Shown: positions 29,835 through 38,917 of the stretch, in pieces
Numbering within the stretch: position 1 is the first letter of the stretch
Layout: the number at the start of each line of letters is the position of its first letter
Source of the DNA: Mycolicibacterium sp. CH28
Lineage (GTDB): Bacteria > Actinomycetota > Actinomycetes > Mycobacteriales > Mycobacteriaceae
Assembly (NCBI RefSeq): GCF_004745805.1
Contig: NZ_SRLQ01000002.1
Coordinates: forward strand, 484,929-548,928
Direction: 5' to 3'
Length of the DNA: 64,000 bases
The notes under the pieces: generated by a model
What the model was told of the DNA's origin: nothing
Seen by the model: the letters and a program-made list of their open reading frames with translations, nothing else
The model's database searches: none
Made by a program: the position numbers and the translations under genes

Positions 29835-31190
29835 TCAGCCGAGCGCGGCGGCCGTGGCCGGACCGGTCGGCAGGTCGACCCGCGAACGCCGGTGCACCAC
29901 CGCCCGTCCGCCGGCACCGGGAGCGTTGGCAACCCCACGCGACCGGTACGGCTCACCCGCGGCGCTGGTTGGCGTAAAGGCGAATTCACGCAACATTGTT
30001 CGCAGTGTCACGGCCATCTCCATATTGGCGAAGGCGGCGCCGATACAGCGGCGGATGCCACCGCCGAAGGGAATCCAGGCGTAGTTATCCGGTGCGGCAC
30101 CGACGAACCGGTCGGGGTTGAACGCCGATGGGTCATCGAACCGGTCACGGGCGGCATGCGCCATCGCGATGCTTACCATCACCACGTGGTTCTCTGGAAT
30201 CACCCACTCGCCCAGCCGAATCCGCTGCAGTGTCCGGCGTGACGTCCCGTCGATGACCGGGCGGACCCGCTGCACTTCCCAGATCGTGGCCTGTTGCAGA
30301 TCCGATCCACCGGCGTCGACCTCCTCGGTCAACCGGTCCAGTAGTTCGGGATGACGACGGACCCGTTCAACCAGCCAGGCCAGCGTGGTCGCTGTGGTCT
30401 CGTGCCCGGCAGTCAGCAGGGTCAGCAGTTCGTCGGCGATGTGCCGATCGGAGATCACCGAGCCGTCGTCGTAGCGCGCCCGCAGCATCAACGACAGCAC
30501 ATCGGAGCGCTCGTCGAATGCCGGGTCGTTGCGGGCGTCGGCGATCAGGGAGTCGATGATCTCGTCGTAGCGGCGCCGGTAGCGCCGCATCGTGCCGCCG
30601 GGGCTGTGCGTACCGAGATCGCGCCGGAAGAACTTGGGCAACACCACCAGACGGGAACCGATTTCCACCGCCCGGGGCAGCAGTTCCCGCAGCTCGTCGA
30701 ACGCCGCCCCGTCGGCCCCGAACACCGCTCGCAGGATCGCGTTGAGTGTGATCCGCATCATCGACGGCAGAGTCTCGAACTCGGTGCCCTCCGGCCAGCC
30801 GGCGATCTCACGCAGGACCTCTTCTTCGACGATGGCCTCGTAACCGGCCATCCGCTTGCCGTGAAACGGCGGTACCAGCATTTTGCGGCGCTGCCGGTGC
30901 TCCTCGCCGTCGAGGCTGAACGTGGACCCTGGACCCAACACCTCGCCCAGGTTGGTCGCCCGCCCGACCAGGTCGCTTCCGGTGGTGAACAGGTCTTTGA
31001 CCAGTGCCGGGTCGCTGATCAGCACCGTCTTGCCGAAGATCGGCAGGTTCAGGGAGAAGACCGGGCCGTAGCGGCGGGCCAGCGCACCATCCGACGACCG
31101 GCGCGACGCCATGAAGCGGATTCCCTGGACCACTCGGGGAGCGCGCGGGCCGGGCGGCAGTCGTACCGGGTCGGTCGTCGGCTGCGCCAT
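29835..31190 (-). CDS. Cytochrome P450
   Basis: A 451-aa P450. The I-helix AGHETTATTL, the K-helix ExxR (EVQR in IWEVQRVRP) and the haem loop FGGGIRRCIG (thiolate Cys382) are all present, so the enzyme should be functional. It recalls the CYP138 group, but the subfamily needs a comparison. The ATG at 31190 gives MAQPTTDPVRLPPGP, a normal P450 opening. A 24-bp inverted repeat lies 19 bases upstream of the start, suggesting repression by the nearby TetR protein. Confidence 0.92.
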   Translation of the reverse strand: MAQPTTDPVRLPPGPRAPRVVQGIRFMASRRSSDGALARRYGPVFSLNLPIFGKTVLISDPALVKDLFTTGSDLVGRATNLGEVLGPGSTFSLDGEEHRQRRKMLVPPFHGKRMAGYEAIVEEEVLREIAGWPEGTEFETLPSMMRITLNAILRAVFGADGAAFDELRELLPRAVEIGSRLVVLPKFFRRDLGTHSPGGTMRRYRRRYDEIIDSLIADARNDPAFDERSDVLSLMLRARYDDGSVISDRHIADELLTLLTAGHETTATTLAWLVERVRRHPELLDRLTEEVDAGGSDLQQATIWEVQRVRPVIDGTSRRTLQRIRLGEWVIPENHVVMVSIAMAHAARDRFDDPSAFNPDRFVGAAPDNYAWIPFGGGIRRCIGAAFANMEMAVTLRTMLREFAFTPTSAAGEPYRSRGVANAPGAGGRAVVHRRSRVDLPTGPATAAALG

Positions 31191-31208
31191 TTCATCGCTC
31201 CTCACCGG

Positions 31209-31232
31209 GTTTGGTACATGGGTGTACCAAAC
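31209..31232. promoter_or_regulatory. TetR-type operator upstream of the P450 gene
   Basis: Perfect 10-bp arms GTTTGGTACA (31209-31218) and TGTACCAAAC (31223-31232) separated by TGGG. The position just ahead of the P450 start fits a repressor site. A related half-site (GTTTGTACA at 32163-32171) lies immediately before the start of the TetR gene, suggesting the same protein binds both. Confidence 0.68.
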
Positions 31233-31305
31233 ACCGTACGCCTGCCCGCTGCCCGGCAGTACCCTTGGTGACAAACCGACTTTCTCGGCACGAGGAGATG
31301 TACTG

Positions 31306-31530
31306 ATGGCTGCCACCGACCAACGCCTGACCCTGTCTGAGCTCGGCGGGGAACGGGGCTGGCAGCGCCGGGAAACCGACCGCGCCGATGTCTACACCCG
31401 GGGGAAGATCCGGGTCCGGGTGATCTGGCAGGGCGACGCCGCGATCAGCGGGGCGTCGTACTTCGAGGACGATGTGTACGAGACCTACACCCGCGAGTTG
31501 GACAAGGTCCGCACCTGGCTCAGTCGCTGA
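31306..31530 (+). CDS. Small conserved-looking protein of unknown function
   Basis: A 74-aa protein (start MAATDQRLTLSELGGERGW) with a clear GAGGAG ribosome site ahead of the ATG. It has no membrane segment, signal or recognised motif; the C-terminal half (GKIRVRVIWQGDAAISGASYFEDD) looks like beta strands. It lies divergent to the P450 and its stop overlaps the end of the convergent TetR gene by 11 bases. I do not recognise the family. Confidence 0.7.
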   Translation: MAATDQRLTLSELGGERGWQRRETDRADVYTRGKIRVRVIWQGDAAISGASYFEDDVYETYTRELDKVRTWLSR

Positions 31531-32161
31531 GCGCTGCGGGCTGATTCCCCGGCGCTGACGGCGGGCCGAGCAGCGCCACCGCGGCGTCGACCGCCTCGGC
31601 ACTGACATCGCTAATGCGACCGCCGCTCTCGACGGTCATCGCGGTCAGCTCCCGCAGGCCGCCGATCAGCATGATCGCTCGCTGACGCGACACCATCGCG
31701 ATGCCGGCCGACCGCAATTCCGCGGTGTCGCTGAGGGTCCTGATCATCGTGATGAACGATTCGGTGACCTCCCGCTGCAGCCGGCGTGCCGCCAGTCCCA
31801 AAGCGGGCACGTCACGAATCCAGCTCAGCATCACCGCCGGCTGGGATTCGGCGTTGGTGATCCACGCGTGCACTGCCTGCCGAATCTGGGTTTCCCACGC
31901 CGCGCTCGGGTCCACCGCCGCCGAGATGGTGTCGACGGCCTGCCGGTTGGTCTCGGTCAGCAGCGCCACCAGGCACGCTTCGCGGTCGGAGAAGTTCTCG
32001 TAGAAGGTGCGCCGGGAGGTCCGCGCCCGCCGCACGATCTCGGCGACGGTGGTGGCGGAGTATCCGAGATCGGTGACGGATGCCGCCATCGCGTCGATGA
32101 GTCGCTGGCGTGGGGTCGTATCGAGTCGGGCTGTGGACGCTCCGGACTCCGCCGACTTCAC
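31520..32161 (-). CDS. TetR-family transcriptional regulator
   Basis: A ~213-aa regulator. The N-terminal HTH reads TVAEIVRRARTSRRTFYENFSDREACL, with the typical Phe-Tyr-x-x-Phe. The C-terminal ligand domain is helical and unassigned. The GTG at 32161 is preferred: an AAGGTGG ribosome site lies 12 bases upstream and a half-site GTTTGTACA sits between them. An ATG at 32242 would extend through that site. Likely represses the P450 gene and itself. Divergent from the SGNH hydrolase. Confidence 0.88.
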   Translation of the reverse strand: MKSAESGASTARLDTTPRQRLIDAMAASVTDLGYSATTVAEIVRRARTSRRTFYENFSDREACLVALLTETNRQAVDTISAAVDPSAAWETQIRQAVHAWITNAESQPAVMLSWIRDVPALGLAARRLQREVTESFITMIRTLSDTAELRSAGIAMVSRQRAIMLIGGLRELTAMTVESGGRISDVSAEAVDAAVALLGPPSAPGNQPAALSD

Positions 32162-32231
32162 CGTTTGTACACACCACCTTCCCTTGCGCGTGCCGATCGT
32201 ACTGCCGTGCGCCGCATTAAAGTCGGAGACC

Positions 32232-33035
32232 ATGTCGGACATCGACTTCTCCCGCTATGTCGCCGTCGGCGACAGCCAGACCGAAGGCCTCTGGGACGGC
32301 GACGACACCATCGGGGTGATGGGGTTCGCCGACCGGCTCGCAGCCATGCTGGACGCCCTGTATCCAGGCTTGATGTACGCCAACCTCGCCGTGCGAGGCC
32401 GGCGGGTCATCGACGTCCTCGAGAACCAGCTCCCCCACGCGCTGGCAATGGAACCGGATCTGGTCACCGTCTGCATCGGGATGAACGACGTGACGCGGCC
32501 GGGTCGCGCGTTCACGCGGGCGCTGGCCGATCTCGATGAGGTCTACCGGCGGCTGGCAGAGTCGCGGGCAACCGTGGTGACGACGTTGTTTCCCGACGTC
32601 GCCAAGATGCTGCCGGTCGGGCGGTTGATCGGCGACCGGATACAGCAGATCAACGGCATCACCGCATTGGCCGCCGGCCGCTATGGCTTCGGGCTGGTCG
32701 ATCTCTACCGCGCGCCCTCGATGAGCGAGGCCCCGAACTGGAGCCACGACCGGATGCACGCCTCGACCCGGGGCCACATCCTGTTTGCCGAGGCTGCCGC
32801 GGAAGCACTGAATCTTCCTGGCAGCAATCATGATTGGGCCCACGCCACCGAGGGGCTGGCCGAGGCGAACAAATGGGAACGCATCTACGCCCAGGCCCAG
32901 TGGACGCGCGGCTTGCTTATCCCGTGGCTGTGGCGGCATCTGCGCGGCCGTTCCTCCGGGGACGGTAGGGAGCCGAAATACGGGATGCTGCAACCGGTCT
33001 CGGAGCAGGTCCGGGAGGCCCACCATTCCGCGTAG
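32232..33035 (+). CDS. SGNH/GDSL-family hydrolase
   Basis: A 267-aa esterase/lipase-type protein. Block I holds the nucleophile (AVGDSQTEG, Ser14), block III has GMNDV and the C-terminal catalytic pair is DRMHAS. No signal peptide is present, so it is probably cytoplasmic. The C-terminal ~60 residues (WERIYAQAQWTRGLLIPWLWRHL) are an addition beyond the core fold. It starts 70 bases from the divergent TetR gene. Substrate unknown; perhaps lipids, given the neighbouring lipid genes. Confidence 0.88.
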   Translation: MSDIDFSRYVAVGDSQTEGLWDGDDTIGVMGFADRLAAMLDALYPGLMYANLAVRGRRVIDVLENQLPHALAMEPDLVTVCIGMNDVTRPGRAFTRALADLDEVYRRLAESRATVVTTLFPDVAKMLPVGRLIGDRIQQINGITALAAGRYGFGLVDLYRAPSMSEAPNWSHDRMHASTRGHILFAEAAAEALNLPGSNHDWAHATEGLAEANKWERIYAQAQWTRGLLIPWLWRHLRGRSSGDGREPKYGMLQPVSEQVREAHHSA

Positions 33036-33259
33036 CGCGACGGCATTCCGCGATCATCCGGGCGAACCCACCCCGGCTTTCACGCGAGTGGTCCGCATCA
33101 CATAAGTAGCTCTTCACCGTGCCTCATCACCGACACCGATTGGCGTGAAAAGCCCGACGTCCCCGGCCTGCGTGGGATAGTGGCTATACGAACGATCGGC
33201 GATTCGCCGTTGTACTGCTGTGGTGGAGGGGACCCCTGTGAGCTACAGGTGCGCACCTG

Positions 33260-34504
33260 ATGAGTGACCAAGGGGGCGGCGCTGCGCCCGGATGGTTGCG
33301 GTCCCGGACCCGGCACTGGCAGTACTCGCCGCCCATCAAGACCGCATTCGCCGTCACGGCCGTCATCCTCACCGCCATCGTGGTGGTCGTCTTCATGCAG
33401 TTTCGCGGCGACTTCACCCCCAAGACCCGGTTGACGTTGATCTCTCAGCGCGCCGGCCTGGTGATGGACCCCGGATCCAAGGTCACCTACAACGGGGTGG
33501 AGGTCGGCCGAGTGACCGGCGTCGACGCCATCGAGCGGGACGGCACCACCAAGGCCAAGCTATCGCTGGACGTCAACCCGAAATACGTCGACCTGATCCC
33601 GGCCAACGCCATCGCCGAGGTCAAGGCCAGCACGGTCTTCGGCAGCAAGTACGTGTCGTTCCGCAGCCCGCCCGACCCGACCAAGCAGCGCATTTCCAGC
33701 GCCGACGTGATCGACGTGTCGCACGTGACGACCGAGTTCAACACGTTGTTCGAGACGTTGCTCTCCGTCTCGGAGAAGGTTGACCCCGTCAAGCTCAACC
33801 TGACCTTGTCGGCGGCGGCCGAGGCACTCGACGGGCTGGGCACCAAGTTCGGCCAGTCGATCGTCAACGCCAACGCCGTGCTCGACGACATCAACCCGCA
33901 GATGCCCCAGATCCGCAGCAATGTGCAGCAGTTGTCGAACCTGGCCGACGTCTACATCAAGGCCAGCCCGGATCTGTGGGACTTCCTCGATCACGCGCTG
34001 ACCACCGCCCACACCCTCAACGGGCAGCAGAAGGATCTCGACGCCGCCCTGCTGGCCTCGGCGGGGTTCGGCAACACTGCCGGGGACGTCCTCGAACGCG
34101 GCAGCGTCTACTTCATCCGCGGTCAGCACGACCTAGTGCCTACCAGCCGACTGCTCGACACCTACAGCCCCGAGTTCCTGTGCACCATCCGCAACTATGC
34201 GACATCGAAAGCCAAGGACAGCGCCGGCGGCAACGGCTACTCGATCGACTTTCACATCGGCCTGACCGGTGCGGCCAACCCCTACGTCTACCCCGACAAC
34301 CTGCCGCGGGTGAACGCCAAGGGCGGGCCCGGCGGCGCGCCAGGCTGCTGGCAGCCGATCACCCACGACTTCTGGCCGGCGCCGTACCTGGTGGCCGACT
34401 ACGGCGCCTCGCTGGCGCCCTACAACCACTTCGAGCTGGGTCAGCCGATCCTCACCGAGTACGTGTGGGGACGCCAGGTCGGCGAGAACACGATCAACCC
34501 GTAG
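33260..34504 (+). CDS. Orphan MceA-type lipid-transport protein (Mce1A-like)
   Basis: A 414-aa MCE protein. A membrane anchor at about residues 26-46 is followed by the MCE domain (TLISQRAGLVMDPGSKVTYNGVEVGRVTG), a long helical stretch, and the MceA-specific C-terminus with NGYSIDFHIGLTGAANPYVYPDNLPRVNAKGG... ending VWGRQVGENTINP, very like Mce1A. MceA normally sits in an operon with YrbE permeases and MceB-F; here it stands alone between an SGNH hydrolase and an acyl-CoA synthetase. No frameshift or truncation is visible. Confidence 0.92.
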   Translation: MSDQGGGAAPGWLRSRTRHWQYSPPIKTAFAVTAVILTAIVVVVFMQFRGDFTPKTRLTLISQRAGLVMDPGSKVTYNGVEVGRVTGVDAIERDGTTKAKLSLDVNPKYVDLIPANAIAEVKASTVFGSKYVSFRSPPDPTKQRISSADVIDVSHVTTEFNTLFETLLSVSEKVDPVKLNLTLSAAAEALDGLGTKFGQSIVNANAVLDDINPQMPQIRSNVQQLSNLADVYIKASPDLWDFLDHALTTAHTLNGQQKDLDAALLASAGFGNTAGDVLERGSVYFIRGQHDLVPTSRLLDTYSPEFLCTIRNYATSKAKDSAGGNGYSIDFHIGLTGAANPYVYPDNLPRVNAKGGPGGAPGCWQPITHDFWPAPYLVADYGASLAPYNHFELGQPILTEYVWGRQVGENTINP

Positions 34505-34653
34505 TCGCTCCTCGAACTCGGCCGTCGGCGAGGTTTCGCGGTCTGCCCACTCCCAGCTTGGCGATCGAGGTTCGGCGCTGATGGGCCAGGGGAGGCGGAC
34601 CGGTGTCGCATCGAGTGGGACCTCCCCGAAGAACCGAGAGATTTTTGGCACAC

Positions 34654-34667
34654 TGAAACGTGTTCTA
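34654..34667. promoter_or_regulatory. KstR-type operator upstream of the FadD gene
   Basis: TGAAACGTGTTCTA fits the published mycobacterial KstR pattern T-nn-AAC-nn-GTT-nn-A at every fixed position. It lies 45 bases upstream of the FadD start. This would place the gene in the cholesterol/steroid regulon. The motif match is seen; binding is inferred. Confidence 0.7.
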
Positions 34668-34711
34668 GTCACGGGCTCGTCCACGGGTCCGCCCCGAGCG
34701 CAGGAGCCTGG

Positions 34712-36379
34712 ATGAGCAGCGGCGTCAGCTTCGACCTCTCGTCGGTCTTCCACACCGTCGCCACCACCCTCCCGGACAGCCGGGTGCTGGTCTGGCGAAA
34801 CGTCGACCTGACCTACGCCCAGATGGACGCCCGCATCGACGGCGTCGCCCACTACCTCACCGCGCAGGGCCTGGGCTGCCACACCGAGCGCGACCAGCTG
34901 CAACCACATGAGTCCGGACAAGACCACCTCGGGCTGTACCTGCGCAACGGCAACGAATACCTCGAAGCCATGGTCGCCGGATACCGGGCCCGGGTGGCGC
35001 CGTTCAACGTCAACTACCGCTACGTCGAAGAAGAGCTGCTGTACCTGCTCAACGACTCCAAGGCCAAGGCGCTGGTCTACGCGGCGGAGTTCGCCCCCAA
35101 CGTCGCCGCGATCCGCGACCAGCTGCCCGAGCTGAAGGTGCTGATCCAGGTTGCCGACCACTCCGGCAACGACCTGTTGCCCGGGGCCGTCGATTACGAG
35201 TCGATCATCAGCACCCCGGTCCCGGCCGGCGGGATGCCCACCCCCAGCGGTGACGACCTCTACATCCTCTACACCGGCGGCACCACCGGCATGCCCAAGG
35301 GCGTGCTGTGGCGCCAGCACGACATCTTCATGTCGGCGATGGGCGGGCGCCCGTTCGGCTCGGACACTGTGCTGCAGTCCTACGACGACCTCACCGAGCA
35401 GGCCCGCACGAACGCCGGGGTGCGCACGGTTCTGATGATCCCGCCACTGATGCACGGCGCCGCGCAGTGGGCGGCGTTCAACATGATCAGCACCGGCGGC
35501 TGGGTCGCGATCCCCGACGACGTCGACCACATGAACGCTCCCGCGGTGATGCGGCTTGCCGAACGGGAACGGGTGCTGAGCATCCCGGTGGTCGGCGACG
35601 CGATCGCCCGGCCACTGCTCGACGAGATCGAGACCGGCCGCTACGACCTATCCGGGCTGGTGACGATCAGCAACGGCGGTGCGCCGCTGTCTCCGACGGT
35701 GCGCGAGCGGCTGCTGGCCGCACTGCCCAACATCATGGTGCTCGACGCCGTCGGCGCTTCCGAGACGGGCATGCAGATGACGACCATGGCGGCCAAGGGT
35801 GTCGACTCGAAGGCGGCCACCTTCACCCCGCAACACGACACCGCCGTCATCTCCACCGATCTGAGCACCGTGCTGCAGCCGGGTGACGGCGAGGGCTGGC
35901 TGGCGCGACGGGCCTACGTCCCACTGGGCTATCTCAACGACCCCGAGAAGTCGGCACGCACTTTCCCCACGATCGACGGGGTGCGGTGGTCGGTACCCGG
36001 TGACCGGGCCCGTCTGCTGGCCGACGGCCAGATCGAGTTGCTGGGCCGTGATTCGGTGACCATCAACTCCGGCGGGGAGAAGATCTTCGCCGAAGAGGTC
36101 GAGCGGGCGGTCGCGAGCCATCCGGCGGTATACGACGTCGTGGTGGCCGGGCGTCCCTCCGAGCGGTGGGGCAGCGAAGTGGTCGCGATCGTGCAGTTCG
36201 CCGAAGGCCGGTCCGCCACCGACAAGGAGCTCGCCGAAGCCTGCCGCGCCCACATCGCGCACTACAAGCTGCCGAAGGCCTTCGTCCGCACCGACAAGGT
36301 GCTGCGCTCGCCCGCGGGCAAGGCCGACTATCGCTGGGCCAAGGCACTCGCGGCGGAAAGCGCTGCCGCACAAGGTTAG
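34712..36379 (+). CDS. Acyl-CoA synthetase, FadD19-like (steroid side chain)
   Basis: A 555-aa AMP-forming ligase. The P-loop YTGGTTGMPKG lies near residue 190, the adenylation core includes ASETG, and the C-terminal hinge INSGGEKIFAEEVE and the catalytic Lys in RSPAGKADYRWAK are intact. Overall it resembles FadD19, which activates C26 carboxyls of sterol side chains, and FadD17-like relatives. The KstR-type site upstream supports a steroid role. A repeat element starts immediately after its stop codon. Confidence 0.88.
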   Translation: MSSGVSFDLSSVFHTVATTLPDSRVLVWRNVDLTYAQMDARIDGVAHYLTAQGLGCHTERDQLQPHESGQDHLGLYLRNGNEYLEAMVAGYRARVAPFNVNYRYVEEELLYLLNDSKAKALVYAAEFAPNVAAIRDQLPELKVLIQVADHSGNDLLPGAVDYESIISTPVPAGGMPTPSGDDLYILYTGGTTGMPKGVLWRQHDIFMSAMGGRPFGSDTVLQSYDDLTEQARTNAGVRTVLMIPPLMHGAAQWAAFNMISTGGWVAIPDDVDHMNAPAVMRLAERERVLSIPVVGDAIARPLLDEIETGRYDLSGLVTISNGGAPLSPTVRERLLAALPNIMVLDAVGASETGMQMTTMAAKGVDSKAATFTPQHDTAVISTDLSTVLQPGDGEGWLARRAYVPLGYLNDPEKSARTFPTIDGVRWSVPGDRARLLADGQIELLGRDSVTINSGGEKIFAEEVERAVASHPAVYDVVVAGRPSERWGSEVVAIVQFAEGRSATDKELAEACRAHIAHYKLPKAFVRTDKVLRSPAGKADYRWAKALAAESAAAQG

Positions 36380-36403
36380 ATCCCCGAGTCGCTTCGCTCC
36401 TGC
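36380..36403. repeat. Dispersed GC-rich repeat, single copy
   Basis: ATCCCCGAGTCGCTTCGCTC followed by CTGCC, between the convergent FadD and SDR stops. Its reverse complement matches, nearly base for base, the core of the 39-bp unit repeated three times at 62378-62494. It can fold as CGAGTCGCTTCGCTC-like imperfect stems. Confidence 0.65.
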
Positions 36404-36413
36404 CCGCCGGGTG

Positions 36414-37241
36414 CTAGATCTTCAGGTAGCCCTTGTCTGCCGGGATCTGGGCCGCGGTCAACAGCGCCGAGGCGTCACTGGCCAAGAACAGCACGACCTC
36501 GCTGACCTGCTCGGGCGGAGTCAGCGATTCGGTGGGCAGCGCGCCCGGCGAGAAGCTGTACACATAGTGCGGGTGTTGCTGGAATGTCTCATACAGCGAC
36601 TGGTCGTTGCCCAGCGCGGTATCCACACCGTAGGTGTGGATCGAGTTGACCCGAATGTTGTACTCCCCCAACTCGATTGCCAATGAGTTGGTCAGCCCGA
36701 CCACGCCGAACTTGCTCGCACAGTAGTGCCCCGCCCCCGGCACCGCCTTGATGCCGGCAGCCGAACTGGTCACGATGATCGACCCGCCGTTGCCGGCCTC
36801 GATCATCGCGGGCACCGACGCCTTGACGGTGTTCCAGACCCCGGTCAGGTTGATATCGATGATCTCCTGCCACTGCTGCGCCGGGATCTCCCAGAGGCGA
36901 CCCCAGCTCATCACCCCCGCATTGGCGACCACGATGTCCAAGCGGCCGAACTGTTCGACGGCGTCGGCGACGACGCGTTGCTGACCGGCGAGATCGCGGA
37001 CGTCCACGCGCTCGGCGCTGATCTTGACGCCCTCGTCCTCGACCAGACGGACGGTGTCGGCGAGATCCTCCGGCCGGGCGGGCGGATAGCCGATGTGGGC
37101 ACCCACCGGCCCGCAGGCGTCGATGGTGACGATGTCGGCACCGGCCTGGGCCAGCCGGATGCAGTGCGCCCGGCCCTGCCCCCTGGCCCCGCCCGTGACA
37201 TAGGCGACCTTGCCTGCCAGCGGGCGTTCCGCGGCGCTCAT
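36414..37241 (-). CDS. SDR oxidoreductase, mycofactocin-coupled type
   Basis: A 275-aa short-chain dehydrogenase. The cofactor loop TGGARGQGRAHCIRLA differs from the usual TGxxxGIG and matches the mycofactocin-coupled SDR class. The extended loop after DIVTIDACGP is also typical of that class. The active site has Ser in IVTSSAAG and YxxxK in YCASK. In this class NAD stays bound and electrons pass to the peptide cofactor mycofactocin. It is convergent with FadD and divergent from the next SDR, suggesting a lipid/steroid alcohol substrate (inference). Confidence 0.87.
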   Translation of the reverse strand: MSAAERPLAGKVAYVTGGARGQGRAHCIRLAQAGADIVTIDACGPVGAHIGYPPARPEDLADTVRLVEDEGVKISAERVDVRDLAGQQRVVADAVEQFGRLDIVVANAGVMSWGRLWEIPAQQWQEIIDINLTGVWNTVKASVPAMIEAGNGGSIIVTSSAAGIKAVPGAGHYCASKFGVVGLTNSLAIELGEYNIRVNSIHTYGVDTALGNDQSLYETFQQHPHYVYSFSPGALPTESLTPPEQVSEVVLFLASDASALLTAAQIPADKGYLKI

Positions 37242-37393
37242 GCCGTCGGCGATTTCAGGTCGGTGGTCCGCCGGACCAGGTAGCGGTTGTCGTTCACATC
37301 GCTCACCATACGTTTGCTACCTCGGTGGATGGTCGGAATTGGACCGATGCCCATCTGGGAACAAATGACCGGAGAACACCGCTTCTGCACGGT

Positions 37394-38188
37394 ATGCAGA
37401 TCAACCTCAGCGGCAAGACGGCACTGGTAACCGGCTCGACCCAGGGCATCGGGGCGGCAATAGCCAAGGGCTTGGCCCTCGCTGGGGCCCGGGTGGCGGT
37501 CAACGGCCGGTCCGAATCCTCGGTGCGGCGGGCGGTCGAGGCGCTGCGCTCCGAGGTGGCCGATGCCGACCTGATTCCCGTGCCCGCAGACCTCACCACC
37601 GATGACGGTGTGGTGGCACTGCAGAGCGCACTGCCGACGGTGGACATCCTGGTCAACAACCTCGGCATCTTCGAAGCGGTGCCCGCCCTGGAGATCGACG
37701 ACGCGGCCTGGCGCAGGTTCTTCGAGGTCAACGTCTTGACCGCGGCCCGGCTGAGCCGGATCTATCTGCCCGGGATGATCGCGCGGTCCTGGGGACGAGT
37801 CCTCAACATCGCCAGCGACTCCGCGGTGGTGACGCCGGTGGAGATGATCCACTACGGCATGTCCAAGACCGCTCTGCTGGCCGTGACCCGCGGCTTCGCC
37901 AAGGCCGCCGCCGGATCGGGCGTTACCGTCAACTCCGTGGTCGTCGGTCCGACCCACACCGAAGGTGTCGAGGAGTTCGTCTACCAGTTGGTCGACAAGG
38001 AACTTCCGTGGGAGGATGCCCAGCGGCAGTTCATGATTGAGCACCGCCCGCAGTCGTTGTTGCAGCGGCTCATCGAACCCGGCGAGGTGGCGAATATGGT
38101 GGTGTACCTCAGCTCACCGTTCGCCTCGGCCACCACCGGCGGCGCGCTGCGCGTCGACGGCGGCTACGTCGACTCGATCCTGCCGTGA
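37394..38188 (+). CDS. SDR-family oxidoreductase (classical)
   Basis: A 264-aa enzyme with the standard cofactor loop TGSTQGIGAAIA, NNLG in place of the usual NNAG, catalytic Ser in NIASDSAVV and YGMSK as YxxxK. The C-terminus GGALRVDGGYVDSILP is typical. The ATG at 37394 gives MQINLSGKTALVTG, the normal opening. The following DUF1275 gene overlaps its stop (GTGA). The reaction is NAD(P)-dependent reduction or oxidation of an unknown substrate. Confidence 0.9.
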   Translation: MQINLSGKTALVTGSTQGIGAAIAKGLALAGARVAVNGRSESSVRRAVEALRSEVADADLIPVPADLTTDDGVVALQSALPTVDILVNNLGIFEAVPALEIDDAAWRRFFEVNVLTAARLSRIYLPGMIARSWGRVLNIASDSAVVTPVEMIHYGMSKTALLAVTRGFAKAAAGSGVTVNSVVVGPTHTEGVEEFVYQLVDKELPWEDAQRQFMIEHRPQSLLQRLIEPGEVANMVVYLSSPFASATTGGALRVDGGYVDSILP

Positions 38189-38862
38189 CCACCGCTGCAT
38201 CTCGAACCTCGCGCCTCATGGTGGCCGCGTTGCTGATCCTGACGGCCGGCACCGGTCTGGTCGACGCGGTGTCCTACCTCGGGCTTGGTCACGTGTTCGT
38301 CGCCAACATGACCGGCAACATCGTGTTCCTCGGGTTCGCCGCCAACCCCCACTCCGGACTGTCGGCGGTACTCGCGCTGATCGCGTTGGCCGCGTTCATG
38401 TTTGGCGCGCTGGTCGGTGGCGCGGTCGGTCACCGGCTCGCCGGGTCGCGCGCCTGGCCGACATCGGTGCTGACGGCGCAAGCGGTTCTGCTGGGCGCCG
38501 TCGCGGCAGTCGGCACGGTGGCCGGTATGGCGGCGCTCGGCCGCCCGCTGGTGGTCGCGACGCTGGCGTTCGCGTTCGGGCTGCAGAACAGCACGGCGCG
38601 ACGCATGGCGGTACCCGACCTGACCACCACGGTGCTCACCCTGACGGTGACCGGCCTGGCGGCCGACAGCCGGATCGCAGGTGGGCCTGGCGCCAAACCA
38701 GTCCGCCGGGTGGCGTCGATCGCGACCATGCTGGCCGGTGCCGCCGTCGGCGCCCTGCTCATCCAGGTCTCGGTTCCGCTGACCATCGGCGCGGTCGCCG
38801 TCTGCGTGCTCATCGCCGCGATCCTGATACAGGCCGATCACGCTGTACGCCAGGGCGTTTGA
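38185..38862 (+). CDS. DUF1275 (YoaK-like) membrane protein
   Basis: A 225-aa protein with about six hydrophobic segments spread along its length. The opening (TAGTGLVDAVSYLGLGHVFVANMTGN) and FAFGLQNSTARRMAVPDLTTTVLT are hallmarks of the YoaK/DUF1275 family, whose function is unknown; a transporter role is often suggested. The GTG start overlaps the SDR stop, so the two are co-translated. Confidence 0.88.
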   Translation: MTTAASRTSRLMVAALLILTAGTGLVDAVSYLGLGHVFVANMTGNIVFLGFAANPHSGLSAVLALIALAAFMFGALVGGAVGHRLAGSRAWPTSVLTAQAVLLGAVAAVGTVAGMAALGRPLVVATLAFAFGLQNSTARRMAVPDLTTTVLTLTVTGLAADSRIAGGPGAKPVRRVASIATMLAGAAVGALLIQVSVPLTIGAVAVCVLIAAILIQADHAVRQGV

Positions 38863-38917
38863 TTCTCCATTGGTGAAGATCGCCCTTGCGCGGCGCCGCC
38901 CCAGTAGCGTTTGACTC

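Noticed and set aside
32162..32242. ATG-initiated longer form of the TetR protein
   Set aside because: It would translate through the operator half-site and a good ribosome site, and the added residues do not resemble TetR N-termini.
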